A stretch of 64,000 bases of DNA. Source: Agapanthus africanus. Its lineage: Eukaryota; Streptophyta; Magnoliopsida; Asparagales; Amaryllidaceae. Both the position numbers and the translations under genes were made by a program. The notes under the pieces are model-generated. The model saw only the letters and a list, made by a program, of their open reading frames with translations, was not told the DNA's origin and searched no databases. The DNA lies in contig CM057344.1 of assembly GCA_030015575.1 (NCBI GenBank), positions 590,558,410-590,622,409 of the forward strand, given 5' to 3'. This document shows, piece by piece, positions 55,131-64,000 of the stretch (position 1 is the stretch's first letter; the number at the start of each line of letters is the position of its first letter).

Positions 55131-55862
55131 TATCATTGACGAAGGCGAAAGACAGAGCTCGTTTCATGGGCTGATGTCTCGAGGATGCATCTTCAGGTGT
55201 TCGACGGGATTTGAAGTAGTCTATAAAGACTTCCCTCCAATCCTTAGTCTTTTCCTGGTCTTTTATTTGTAGGGTCGTTTGCTCGGTAGCTCCCTTTTCT
55301 TTGGACGACTCCGAAGATATTTCTGCCGGCGCAAGAACCCGACGGCTTTGCACAACGATCCTCACGTCATCGAGGTTCTCGTCGGCCAGTTCTTTAGCGA
55401 GCTTGGCTAATGCATCCGCTTTGCTATTTTCCGTATGCGGTATGCTTTCCAGGGTGTATGAGGGAATTTGAGTCGGCAGTTGCTGCACTCTCTCGCCGTA
55501 CTTCACCAACTCTAGCTTACATGTTTGATAGTCGCCGCTTACTTGGCTGACGACCAGTTGGGAGTCTTCGTATATGAGGAGGTTTTCGATTCCCATGTCG
55601 ACAGCGATCTCAAGACCCGCTATCAAAGCTTCATATTCGGCTTCATTATTCGTCCTCGGCTCTGTTAAGGAGAAGGCGAAGCGCATTATCCCCTTTTGTG
55701 GAGTTATGAAGATGAGGCCTACCCCAGATTTGATTATGGGGGTGCTTTGCTTCCGCTTCTTCATGGAAGATGCCCCATCGAAGTAGAGTTCCCATTGGGT
55801 GTCACTCTGTCCTTTCTCACCGTTGATTGTGTCAAACGCGTGCTCGTCTGGCAATTCACAGT
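55131..55862 (-). pseudogene. T2 archaeal-type second RNase H
   Basis: WELYFDGASS, SGVGLIFITP, TNNEAEYEALIAG, IYEDSQLVVSQVSG and SKADALAKLA show the D-E-D-D catalytic set of RNase HI. A second RNase H between the retroviral-type one and integrase is a mark of the Tat lineage. It shares a frame with integrase and is open throughout, with a linker of about 170 residues before integrase. Confidence 0.92.
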
Positions 55863-56484
55863 TTAGGGTGAGTCTGTAGGTATAGGATGTTCGATGGCCT
55901 GGCCTTTCACTGCCTTGAGAGGTCGGTATTTCATCGAGAACTCCATCAAGAGTAGGGCCCATTTAGCGAGCCGTCCCGTTAGTATGGCTCTTGACATCAA
56001 ATATTTGAGAGGATCCACCTTTGATATGAGATGGACCTCATGTGCCAACGCATAGTGTCTGAGCTTCGTTGTTGCAAAGATCAACGCCAGGCAGAGTTTT
56101 TCGATGGGGGAGTAATTGCTTTCTGCCCCCAGGAGAACTCGACTCAAATAGTAGAGGGCCCTCTCCTTCCCTTGGTCATTTTCCTGTGCCCATAGTGCGC
56201 CTAAAGAATCTTCAAGGGCAGTTGTGTACAGGATGAGAGGCTTTCCCTTGACCGGAGAGGTTAGTATTGGCGGATTATGCAAGTATTGCTTGATCTCGTC
56301 CAATGTGCTTTGGCATTTGTGATCCCAGACGAACGGGGTCCCCTTTTTCATCAGGTGACTATAAGGACGACACTTGTCGGAGAGGTTAGCTATGAACCGT
56401 CGGATATATCCGAGCTTCCCTTGGAGAGACCGCAATTGCTTCAGAGTCCTTGGCGGAGGCATTTCCATAATCGCCTTGATCTTC
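55863..56484 (-). pseudogene. T2 first RNase H and RT C-terminal part
   Basis: It reads MEMPPPRTLKQLRSLQGKLG, RRFIANLSDKCRPY, LILYTTALEDSLGALWAQEN, YYLSRVLLGAESNYSPIEKL and LRHYALAHEVHL. The usual first catalytic aspartate is replaced (YTTAL), common in Tat elements, where the second RNase H is thought to take over. A one-base shift near 55862 separates it from the second RNase H, and TAG at 56484 cuts it from RT. Confidence 0.9.
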
Positions 56485-57406
56485 TACAGATCTATCTCGA
56501 TGCCCCAGTGTCGTATGATGAATCCTAGGAATTTACCTGAGGAAACTCCGAACGCGCATTTGAGAGGGTTCATCTTCAGGTTATATTCCGAAGGCGCTGA
56601 AACACTATTTTCAGATGCTCCCAATGTTCCTCGTACGATTTGCTTTTAACCACGAGGTCGTCAATATAGCACTCGACGATTTCATGTATGAGGTCATCAA
56701 AAATCTTCGTCTTGGCTCTCTGATAGGTGGCACCGGCGTTCTTCAGACCGTAAGGTATCACTTTGTAGCAGAATATGCCTAAGGGAGTCCGGAAAGCGGT
56801 ATGCTTCTGGTCCTCTGGATGCATCTTTATCTGATTGTATCCTGATGAGCCGTCCATGAAGGAGAAAACTTCGTGAATGGACGTACTATCTATCATCAGC
56901 TCGGTGACCGGTATTGGAAAGTCGTCCTTCGGGAAAGCTTTGTTGAGATCCCAAAAGTCCACGCATATGCGAACCGTCCCATTTTTCTTCATCACTGGGA
57001 CGATGTTGGCGATCCAGTCAGGATATTGAACTTCTTGGATGAAGCCAGAGTCGATTAGCTTCTTGTCCTCAGCGTTGATGCTCATCTCAAGCTCGAGCCG
57101 CGTTCTTCTTTGTGCCTGATTGATTTGCTTGACGTCCAGAGATATCGCCAACTTATGGACGACTATTTCTGAATCTAATCCCGGCATCTCGGAATAGCTC
57201 CATACGAAACAGTCTTTATACTGCATGAGCACGTCCTTGAGCGTAGCCACCTTTTCTTCAGACAATAGCTCACTGAAGAACGTCGGTCGTGGGTCGTTTG
57301 CCGTTCCCAAGTTGATTTTCCGTATGTTGTCCGCAGTAGTATGTATTCCGTCTTCCAGCTCTTTTAGGACCGGTGGAAATTCTGAAATCAGCTCATTCTC
57401 GTCTTA
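56485..57406 (-). pseudogene. T2 reverse transcriptase
   Basis: It reads FSELLSEEKVATLKDVL, DCFVWSYSEMPG, QEVQYPDWIANIVPVMKKNG, VRICVDFWDLNKAFPKDDFP, MDGSSGYNQIKMHPED, YKVIPYGLKNAGATYQRA and CYIDDLVVKSK. The YIDD catalytic box is intact. A one-base deletion near 56590 moves the end (LKMNPLKCAFGVSSGKFLGF) to another frame, and TAA at 57404 separates RT from the spacer. Confidence 0.93.
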
Positions 57407-58861
57407 ATTCGCGAAGCATTGGGAGAGGTTGTCTATATTCTCGTGCTCTCCCTCTTTTGAGAATGTTATCATATGACAGGTCCGAGATCGTCTCCAATAT
57501 TGGTGTTGATCTGGTTCTACCGCCGCCTTTGGCACATGTCTCTGCGGTAGGGCTACCCTCCAACTGGTGGATAGAGCGAACCTGCCGAGTTGATATTGGT
57601 CTTCGACCCAGTTCTTGAAGGTGAAACAGTCTTCAAGAGGATATCCGATCGCTCGATGATAAAAGTAATAATCCGGGTGAGAGACGTTGTCTGCTTGCTC
57701 AAGGAGTTTGGACTCCGTAAGTGTAATCATATGATGTTTTACAACGAGGTCGAATATCTTCCTTGTCTTGTCTCGGGGAAAAGAATATGCTCGACCCATC
57801 TTTTTTATAAGAGACGAATCCCGGCTGCTCAATTCTTGATCGCGTGTCTTCCTGGACCCGCTTTGTCGCTGCCAAACGTTCTTTCCATTCTTCAGTTTGT
57901 TCCTGCTTCCGCGTCGAATCTTTTGTATGACGGGCTGGCAACGAAGGGTATTGTCATTCTCCGTAGACTGCTGAAGAAGGTGCTGCGTCCTAGCTTTCTC
58001 GTAAATGGCCATTTCGCGGTTATGGTCATCCCGGACCTTTTGACCCGCTTCCCTTATAAGCCTGTCCATCTGTTCTTCGAACGAAGGACTTGGCATTTTC
58101 ATGGCGGGACCTCGTTTTGGTTCAGGGTTAACGTCTTTTAAAAGATCATCTCCTTCTTCATCGAAGTCATGTATGACGTAGCAACCATGGAATCGTTCCC
58201 GTTTCTTGGATTGAACATATCCAAGCCCGTTCGTTTCCACTCTCCCGGTGGGCAATTTCCGCTGAGTTCCAGGGACGTTCCAGATCTTGTTGTAGAACTG
58301 AGCTTGTCGAGCGGTCTGCTTCAAGGGTACGCCTTGGCGCCTCAACAGCCTTTTTAATCCTTCTGTGTAGTATCTGGGCAGACGGATGGGTTGGAGTCTG
58401 TCGAGTGTAGGATCGGCACCATGCCAGATTTCTTTCTCCACTTTAGTTTCCGTGGATCGATAAAAGAGGATCACTTTTTCATCTCTTCTCCTAGGAGGAA
58501 CATAGAACGTCTGTAGTTCTTGCATACTATAGGTATCAAGTGCGTCGAGCTCTTTGCAGTGCTGCTGCGGAACCATAGCTATTTGCAAACTCTGATCATC
58601 TTCACTGAAGGCTTGCACTGGTGGACGAGCCGAGAATATTACGTTGACCTCGTCTTCGGAGTCGCTGCCAAAGATCAATATAGGGACAGACGGTCCAGAT
58701 TTATTGTATTGGGGCTGTCCCACACAGACTATCTCTTCTTCCTCCTCGGTATCGCTCCCGAAGACGGGAATGGTGGTGATAGCTTTTTGCTTGTCCTCCA
58801 GTTTATGGCACCTCTCCGTATCCTCGAAGTCCGGTAAGAAGTATTTTGCATCTTCATACTT
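57407..58861 (-). pseudogene. T2 protease-RT spacer with duplicated Gag module
   Basis: About 485 codons in the same frame as Gag and RT. Two acidic motifs (VFGSDTEEEEEI, LIFGSDSEDEVN), LRRQGVPLKQTARQAQFYNK, then EEQMDRLIREAGQKVR, EMAIYEKARTQ, FPRDKTRKIFDLVVK, YYFYHRAIGYPLEDC and FKNWVEDQYQLGRFAL. The second half repeats the Gag C-terminal region (59861-60400). The first Cys of its knuckle is lost. TGA at 58862 and TAA at 57404 bound it. Ogre-type elements have an intron between protease and RT, so part of this may be removed from RNA. Confidence 0.82.
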
Positions 58862-59422
58862 TCATACTTCATTCACGGAGAATAGGTTCAGCTCCCCTGT
58901 CACGGTATATTCCAGCCTATCTTTGAAGTGCTTCATACACTGATATTGTGTATAAGGGATAATGTTGTACTCATGTAACCAAGGCCTGCCGAGCAAGGCG
59001 TTGTAGCAAGTCCTGGCGTCAATGACGTGGAACTTGATATCAATGACGAGCAGCCCAAAGCGTAACGTCAGTATCACAGAGCCGAGTGTCCGTGATGACT
59101 GGGAGTCAAACCTGGAGATGGTGATTTTATCACGAGCGAGGTGCTGAACGCTCATACAGATTTCCTTCAACACTCTAACATTGAGGAGTTTGACGGAGGA
59201 CCCATTGTCAACCATGATTTTTCCTATCTTGATATCATGACAGTATCCGGAGATATAAAGGGGTTGGTTATGCTCGCACGTCCCGAGGAGGAGATCTTCA
59301 TCGCCGAAAGTGATGTCAGCAGTGTGCACTTCTTCCAGCTCGTCCTTCATCTTTTCTTCAGCAAGAAAAGCTTGAAACTGGTCAGGCTCTTGTAGTGCCT
59401 TGATCAAAGAATCTCTCGCCTA
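58862..59422 (-). pseudogene. T2 aspartic protease
   Basis: It reads HDIKIGKIMVDNGSSVKLLN, with DNG in place of the usual DTG/DSG or the Tat forms DGG and DDG. FHVIDARTCYNALLGRPWLH, a protease C-terminal hallmark of plant Gypsy, follows. It shares Gag's frame but lies between TAG 59420 and TGA 58862. Whether DNG is active is uncertain. Confidence 0.85.
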
Positions 59423-60889
59423 TTTTGATAGCAGGAGGGCATCGAGAATGCTCAGCTGCGAGGGTAGCTTCCTCACGTGTGCCAGAACATTATAATCCAC
59501 CTTGTTTTTCTTTGGCGGGTCCTTGGCTGTCAGCTTTTTGACGACTTGATCATCTAGGGCGATATCTTCAGGGACTTTTTCTTTCCCTTTATCTTTTCTA
59601 TTCGATCCACTGTTAGCAGGTCCAAGATTCTTTTCCGGTAGCGTACGATTGCGCAGCTGAATGTTCTCACAGGTCTTCATTTCTTCCGTCTCGGAGGTGG
59701 GTTCTCTGAAGAGAGGGCCGAGGGCTATTTCTTCATCAGAATCGCTCCCAAAGGTGAGAACTTGCGATCCCCCAGCGTCAACCATATGACAGTTGCCAGC
59801 AGTTCTTTTGTGCTCCTCTGTCGTGTTTCTCCGTTCCCGACGAGCTTTGTGTTTCAATCGCTAAACGTGCTGCCGGTGAGCAACATATCCCTGCCACCAG
59901 TTTTTAAAGGTATTGCACTCTTCGATAGGGTGCGCAATCATTCGATGATACAAGCAGTAGCTAATATGTACATCCGCTTCATCAAGGTGCATCCTATCAG
60001 GAGTGTTTCCTTCGGAGGGTGGCAGCTTCATTCCTATCGATATGGCTCTGGGGAACCTTTTTCTTATCTTGAACCTGCTCTTGTCTGCCGCGGACGTGCT
60101 TTGATTTGTTTGGAGTGTTTCAACCCTTTCATCCAGTCGCCGTCGTTTGGCTTTTTCAAATATGGCCGTTTCGCGCTCTCGATCACCCTTGCTTTTCAGA
60201 AGAGCTTCGTTCAGCAACCTGTCAATCATCTCGTCTGACGGTTCTACAAGTTCTGGTTCGGAACCTGCCCCCAGTTTCTTTGCATCAGGAGCTTCTTCGC
60301 CGTCTATTAACGAGTGAGAGATCACATGGTAGCTTGCCACATAATCCTCAGGTTCATCTGACGAGTCTTCTCCATTGTCATCATCTTCATCCTCAAGGAT
60401 GTGGCTGAGAAACTCTTGAAGTGTGATCGGGGTCCGCGCCTTCTGGTTATATTCTTCTAGCACGTCGATATGTTTTTGCAGGTCCGTGCGCTTGTCACCA
60501 AGATTCACGGGCTTTTTGGTCTTCTTCTTCTTCTTTGAAGACTTTGACGGCTGGGTCTGAGCGCTTTGATTATCACTGGCAACTTTCGGAGTCAGGCGCG
60601 GCTTCAGCATTCCCTCGATGACCTCGGGTTCCAGTGGATTTTTCCACCTGATCGCCGGGCATGTTTGGAGATCCTTCAGCATTATTTTCGTCTTGGCTGA
60701 AAGAACGACCTCCCATGGAGCTTCTTCTACAAAAGAGCACGATGCCCTCGGTGCGTCCGCCTTTTTAAGAGCGTGCGGTTGGGGCGGGTTTACTTTCCAA
60801 TTTTCGGACAGTGCGAATTTGCCCTGTTGGTATTGGTTCTCAATCCACCCTTTGAAGACGAAGCAATCTTCGATTGGATGGCCTATCGC
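59423..60889 (-). pseudogene. T2 Gag C-terminal region with second zinc-knuckle module
   Basis: From right: AIGHPIEDCFVFKGWIENQY (end of knuckle 1), PWEVVLSAKTKIMLKD, a Lys-rich block KSSKKKKKTKKPVN, an acidic block EDEDDDNGEDSSDEPEDY, EMIDRLLNEALLK, AIFEKAKRRRL, then YCLYHRMIAHPIEECNTFKN (knuckle 2) and a third acidic motif TFGSDSDEEIAL. Knuckles have C-x2-H-x4-H-x4-C, a variant of the CCHC form. TAG at 59861 interrupts the frame. Confidence 0.85.
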
Positions 60890-62080
60890 TTAGTGATAGG
60901 GGCAATAATTGGGATTATTAGCCTCACCGGGTTGTAATGGGCGTTTTGGATCCGGCAAGATGATGAGCCTGTTGGGCACCGCCAGCTCGAACAGTCTCCT
61001 CGTTTTGTCCCGGGGAAACGAATAAAGGCACTTCAGTTTCTCATCAAAGAACCGCCGTTTCTCGTCTTGGCGATCAATTAGCCTTGGACCAGTGGGCTGC
61101 TGTTGAGTATTAGCAACAAAGGTCTCTTTCCCTTTTCCCTTTTCGTTCCGAGGCTCCAACTTCAAAAGAGATGGTCTATGACCCATCTGATCCATCTGGG
61201 CCAACTTGTCAATCAAGGCCTGCAAGGTAGTGGGTTTGAAGAACATCATGAATTGGGAAATGGTTGCCTGAGGGTCAAGGTTCCCCACGAACATGCCTAC
61301 CGCAGGCGCTTCTTCGATGCGCTGCTCGCACTTCAACCACAGGTTCTGCCACCGTATCGCGTATTGCACCCATGTTTCGCCTGGCTTCACCCTGGCATTA
61401 ATTAATGCGGTGATCGGGGTGCGCTCGCTAGCGCTTGCAAACCTTTGCGTAAACAGCAACTCCATTTCGACAAATGTTTTAACGGAGTCATTCGGGAGCT
61501 CGGAGTACCATTCAAACGCTGTCTCCGACAAACTGCCAACAAACTGGCGAAGCAATAGTTTGTCATCCCCTCCAGTGTTTTCGCACAGAGCCCTAAATTG
61601 AGCGACGTGCTGGTGTGGATTTCCCATCCCCTTGTATACGTGGAATTTGGGGATCGTATATCCCGGCGGGTACTTTATTTGGTCGTACCAACCCAGATAG
61701 GGTCGTCCAGTCTTAACAATTTGCCCAGCCGCTTCATTCGCCTGATGAACTCGTATCTGCTGAGCGATGTAATCATCCAGGGCGGCTTTTGAGATGGTCT
61801 CCTCTTTGGCTGCTGAATAAGCCAGAAGAGGGTTTGACGTCTCCCCTCGGTTGTCTTCGAGGATAATCGGAGGATCTTCAGCTGGGGGATCCGGCTGTAA
61901 CATCATCCCGACCATGTCTTGGAATAGAAACACCATTCGCTTTATGTTGGCAGCTTGTTCTGCTGCCTCTTTGTCTTTCTTCTCAAGGATTCTACGGAGG
62001 AACTCAGCATCGGTTTCTTGTTCTTGACGTTGCTCCGACGATGTCTCCGGGCTTTTTTTTGGCCCTGTGGGTACAGCCAT
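60890..62080 (-). pseudogene. T2 Gag (capsid part)
   Basis: Starts MAVPTGPKKSPETSSEQ. It reads FHVYKGMGNPHQHVAQFRAL, LLRQFVGSLSETAFEWYSEL, TFVEMELLFTQRFASA, RVKPGETWVQYAIRWQNLW and MFVGNLDPQA, the retrotransposon Gag fold. A coiled-coil-like N-terminus (LRRILEKKDKEAAEQAANI) precedes it. It ends LQPGEANNPNYCPYH then TAA, cutting knuckle 1 in two. TAG just before its ATG (62081) lies in frame with the upstream ORF. Confidence 0.93.
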
Positions 62081-62146
62081 CTATGTCAACATTTCCTGGA
62101 GCTTCTGTTGTTGCTCCTGGGCCTTCATTACAGATCTGGTGAGTGG

Positions 62147-63304
62147 TCAATGGCCCGTAGAGATACGGCTATCCTCTTTCCCGGATGCCATATAGATAGT
62201 ACGTACCATCATGCCCCCAGACTTAGGGCGTTTAGGTTCAGTGGTCTTGCGATTCGTCGCAGACTCAGGGATTTTCTCCGGCCTTCTCCTCTCATGGGCG
62301 GTCGAAGTTGAGGGGGCCGTTACAGCGGGCACCCAAGTAGCTGTCGCCTTCTGTGGCTTGACAGACTGGTCCTCTTCTTGCCGAACCTTCATCTTTTTCT
62401 GTCGGCGGGGATAATCTTGATCTATCACGGAGTCCTGAACCTGTCGCCAAACTTTGTAAATTTTAGAGGACAGCTGCTGAGGGGGATGCTCTAGCTTCGC
62501 CTTTGTAGTGCTCTCCATTGGTGGAGGAGACCTTTTCAACACAGCAGTCGGAAAGTTTTTGCGTACCCTCCTAAGTAGTTCAAAGCTGTTCCCAGTTGGA
62601 ACAGTAGCATCGATTTCCACCGTTGGAGCCAGCGGACTCAGTCCAGAAGGAGAGTTGCCGCCAGCCTTCCTTACTCGGCGCCAGTGGTGACGTAGAGCGT
62701 ATCGAGCCGTTGGGATTATCTCAGCTGTAGGAGTGACTTCCCCATGCCCCCTGTGTTGGTCAGAAGTTGTCGTTGTCAGCCTATTGAAGACTGATGTCTG
62801 CTGAGTGGGGATAGCCAACCTATCGAAGGCAGACTTCCGAGCAAGGGAAGCAGTCTTGACGATTTTTCCTGGAATAGGAGCTGAGACAGTCAGTCTTGTG
62901 AAGACCGACCCTTCGGCAGGAGAAGCCGCCTTGACGACTTCAGGAGCAGGAATGGCTATCCGCTTAGGGATAACCCTTTCTGGTATCGCAGGCTTCTTCA
63001 TGGGCCCAAATGAGCTTTGGCCCAGTCTGTCAAAGACTGAGGCGTTGGAGCTGGACGACCCATTGGGAGGGGCCGCAGTAGTTGTGAGCCGATAAAAGAC
63101 CGACTTTTTCTGAGCTTCTTGTAATGGTACAGGAGCGCTGAAGCTCGTTGGCGGGATCATGGTCCCGAAGAATAGTCCAGTGGTGGCTTGCGTCACTTGG
63201 TCCATCGGCATTTTAAAAACAGAGGCCACCTGAGGCCCGTAGATCACTCCTCCAGCAGGGACGGAGTGAGAGGTGCAGTTGCAGTTAGTGCAGTTTGAAA
63301 CCAT
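62147..63304 (-). pseudogene. T2 extra ORF upstream of Gag
   Basis: The start is MVSNCTNCNCTS at 63304, as in T1. The N-terminal Cys cluster is followed by VASVFKMPMDQVTQATTGLF and at least six repeats of an SVFxRL type (SVFYRL, SVFDRL, SVFTRL, SAFDRL, SVFNRL), then RRVRKAGGNSPSG and QQLSSKIYKVWRQVQDSVID. It ends at TGA 62147; after it the same frame continues SVMKAQEQQQKLQEMLT to a TAG and Gag's ATG, so it may once have been fused to Gag. Function unknown to me. Confidence 0.82.
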
Positions 63305-63433
63305 TGATCTTCTGTTTTTCTGCACGAAGCAAGACACCAAATCTTAGTACTTCACATCCAAAGGCAACCATGTCAAACCGCGATTTGTTCGCGAAACACG
63401 ACACACGAAGTGTGGAGTGGAAAGAGGAAAAGG

Positions 63434-63450
63434 TCCCACCGGGCGTGCCA
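63434..63450 (-). other. T2 primer-binding site, Tat type
   Basis: The minus strand reads TGGCACGCCCGGTGGGA, five bases after the LTR end, as in T1. Confidence 0.85.
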
Positions 63451-63455
63451 GAATC

Positions 63456-64000
63456 CGTTCTCCGCCGAAAGACGCGGCCAGGACGTTGGGACGTCGGGGC
63501 CTGAATTCTGGGGACAGATGCTATTTGGTTTTATCCGTCCACCTCTCCGATGATGCCAAGTTGATTTATGGTACCGTGTATCGGAGGTTTATACAGATGC
63601 GGCCGATGTAGCAGACTTTGTCAGATTCCCCCTCATTTGAGGGGTTTTGATTATGGGGACGCTCTTCCCTGCAGGCGCAAGCCCCTGCAGTTAATCACGC
63701 TACCGCATCGCGGTAACAACTTTCTTCTTCTTAAGATGGTCATTTCGTGTCGTGGGTGTTTGTTTTGTTTTTAGTTTCCCGTAGATTGTGTACGGAGACT
63801 AATTTATCTTGTCGCCCGTAGAGTGTGGATTAGTCCAAATCCGTATTTTCTTAGATTTGGGTTTTGGGTTGGGTTTTAGGATCGTTAATCTCATTTGAGA
63901 CTAAGATCAACTTAAACGTTTGTTAAGGATTCGTTAGTCTAATTTTAGACTAAGACCAACTTAACCGTTCGCTAAGGATACGTTAGTCTAATTTTAGACT
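63456..64000 (-). repeat. T2 right (5') LTR, partial
   Basis: It matches 42710 onward base for base with scattered differences. The minus strand ends GAACG where the left LTR ends GAGCA, so the terminal A has changed. It continues beyond the window. Confidence 0.93.

Larger units (their letters stand above)
42710..64000 (-). mobile_element. T2: large Tat-type Gypsy retrotransposon with antisense gene, right end outside window
   Basis: The left edge is TGCTCTCC at 42710; the right LTR starts at 63456 and runs off the window. Domain order on the minus strand: extra ORF, Gag, protease, spacer, RT, RNase H, archaeal-type RNase H, integrase. The second RNase H places it in the Tat lineage. The first 430 bp of the two LTRs are roughly 92% alike by eye. 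At least 21 kb long, it is in the size class of Ogre-like elements. About ten disabling mutations are listed under its genes. Confidence 0.92.

Overview
This window reads as transposon-packed, heterochromatin-like DNA of a flowering plant. I found no host gene. Every coding stretch belongs to an LTR retrotransposon: Ty1/Copia with a tRNA-Met-type primer site and an LTR starting TGTTAG with ATGCCCTAGAGGC; Ty3/Gypsy Athila type; Ty3/Gypsy Tat type with an extra archaeal-type RNase H; and chromovirus-like LTR pieces. The species cannot be told from the sequence. The reader should treat the window as a nest of insertions.

Layout. 1-9094 is Copia-1 (minus strand; 3' LTR cut by the window start; dead pol; 5' LTR 6939-9094). 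It cuts an Athila element whose pieces lie at 9095-9575 and 33216-36006 (minus). Between those pieces sits a Tat element, T1 (plus strand, 9576-33215), with a 5-bp target duplication GAAGT; removing T1 restores the Athila reading frame. T1's 5' LTR is split by Copia-2 (12000-24600, minus), which is itself split by a solo Copia-type LTR (17036-19034, duplication ATTTT). T1's truncated 3' LTR is split by a solo chromovirus-like LTR, K1 (28005-33022), which is split by another solo Copia LTR (29536-31732, plus, duplication CATCT). Right of Athila come K2 (36007-38239), carrying a very young 863-bp miniature LTR element (36472-37334, duplication AAGTA), then K3 (38240 to about 40075), then the leader and 5' LTR of Copia-3 (40076-42709). 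Copia-3's LTR is cut at 42710 by a second, larger Tat element, T2 (minus), which runs past the window end.

T2 reads from right to left: LTR from 63456, primer site, an extra ORF, Gag, protease, a long spacer holding a duplicated Gag zinc-knuckle module, RT, RNase H, archaeal RNase H, integrase, a repeat-rich 3' region (51.2-53.9 kb), and the left LTR ending at 42710. On the opposite (plus) strand at 46.07-51.15 kb lies an antisense gene with its own TATA box, leader intron, three further introns that splice in frame, and a poly(A) signal. It encodes a plant-mobile-domain-like protein with a coiled-coil tail and is now broken by in-frame stops.

The most unusual signal is structural. Several repeat families carry series of short hairpins whose loop or core is constant while the stem sequence changes from copy to copy and stays self-complementary. 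They are clearest in T2's 3' region, in both Tat LTRs (arms around a TTA core), in the Copia LTRs (arms around ATCACAT) and in the Copia leader. Dense CACGTG (G-box) dyads also fill both Tat LTRs.
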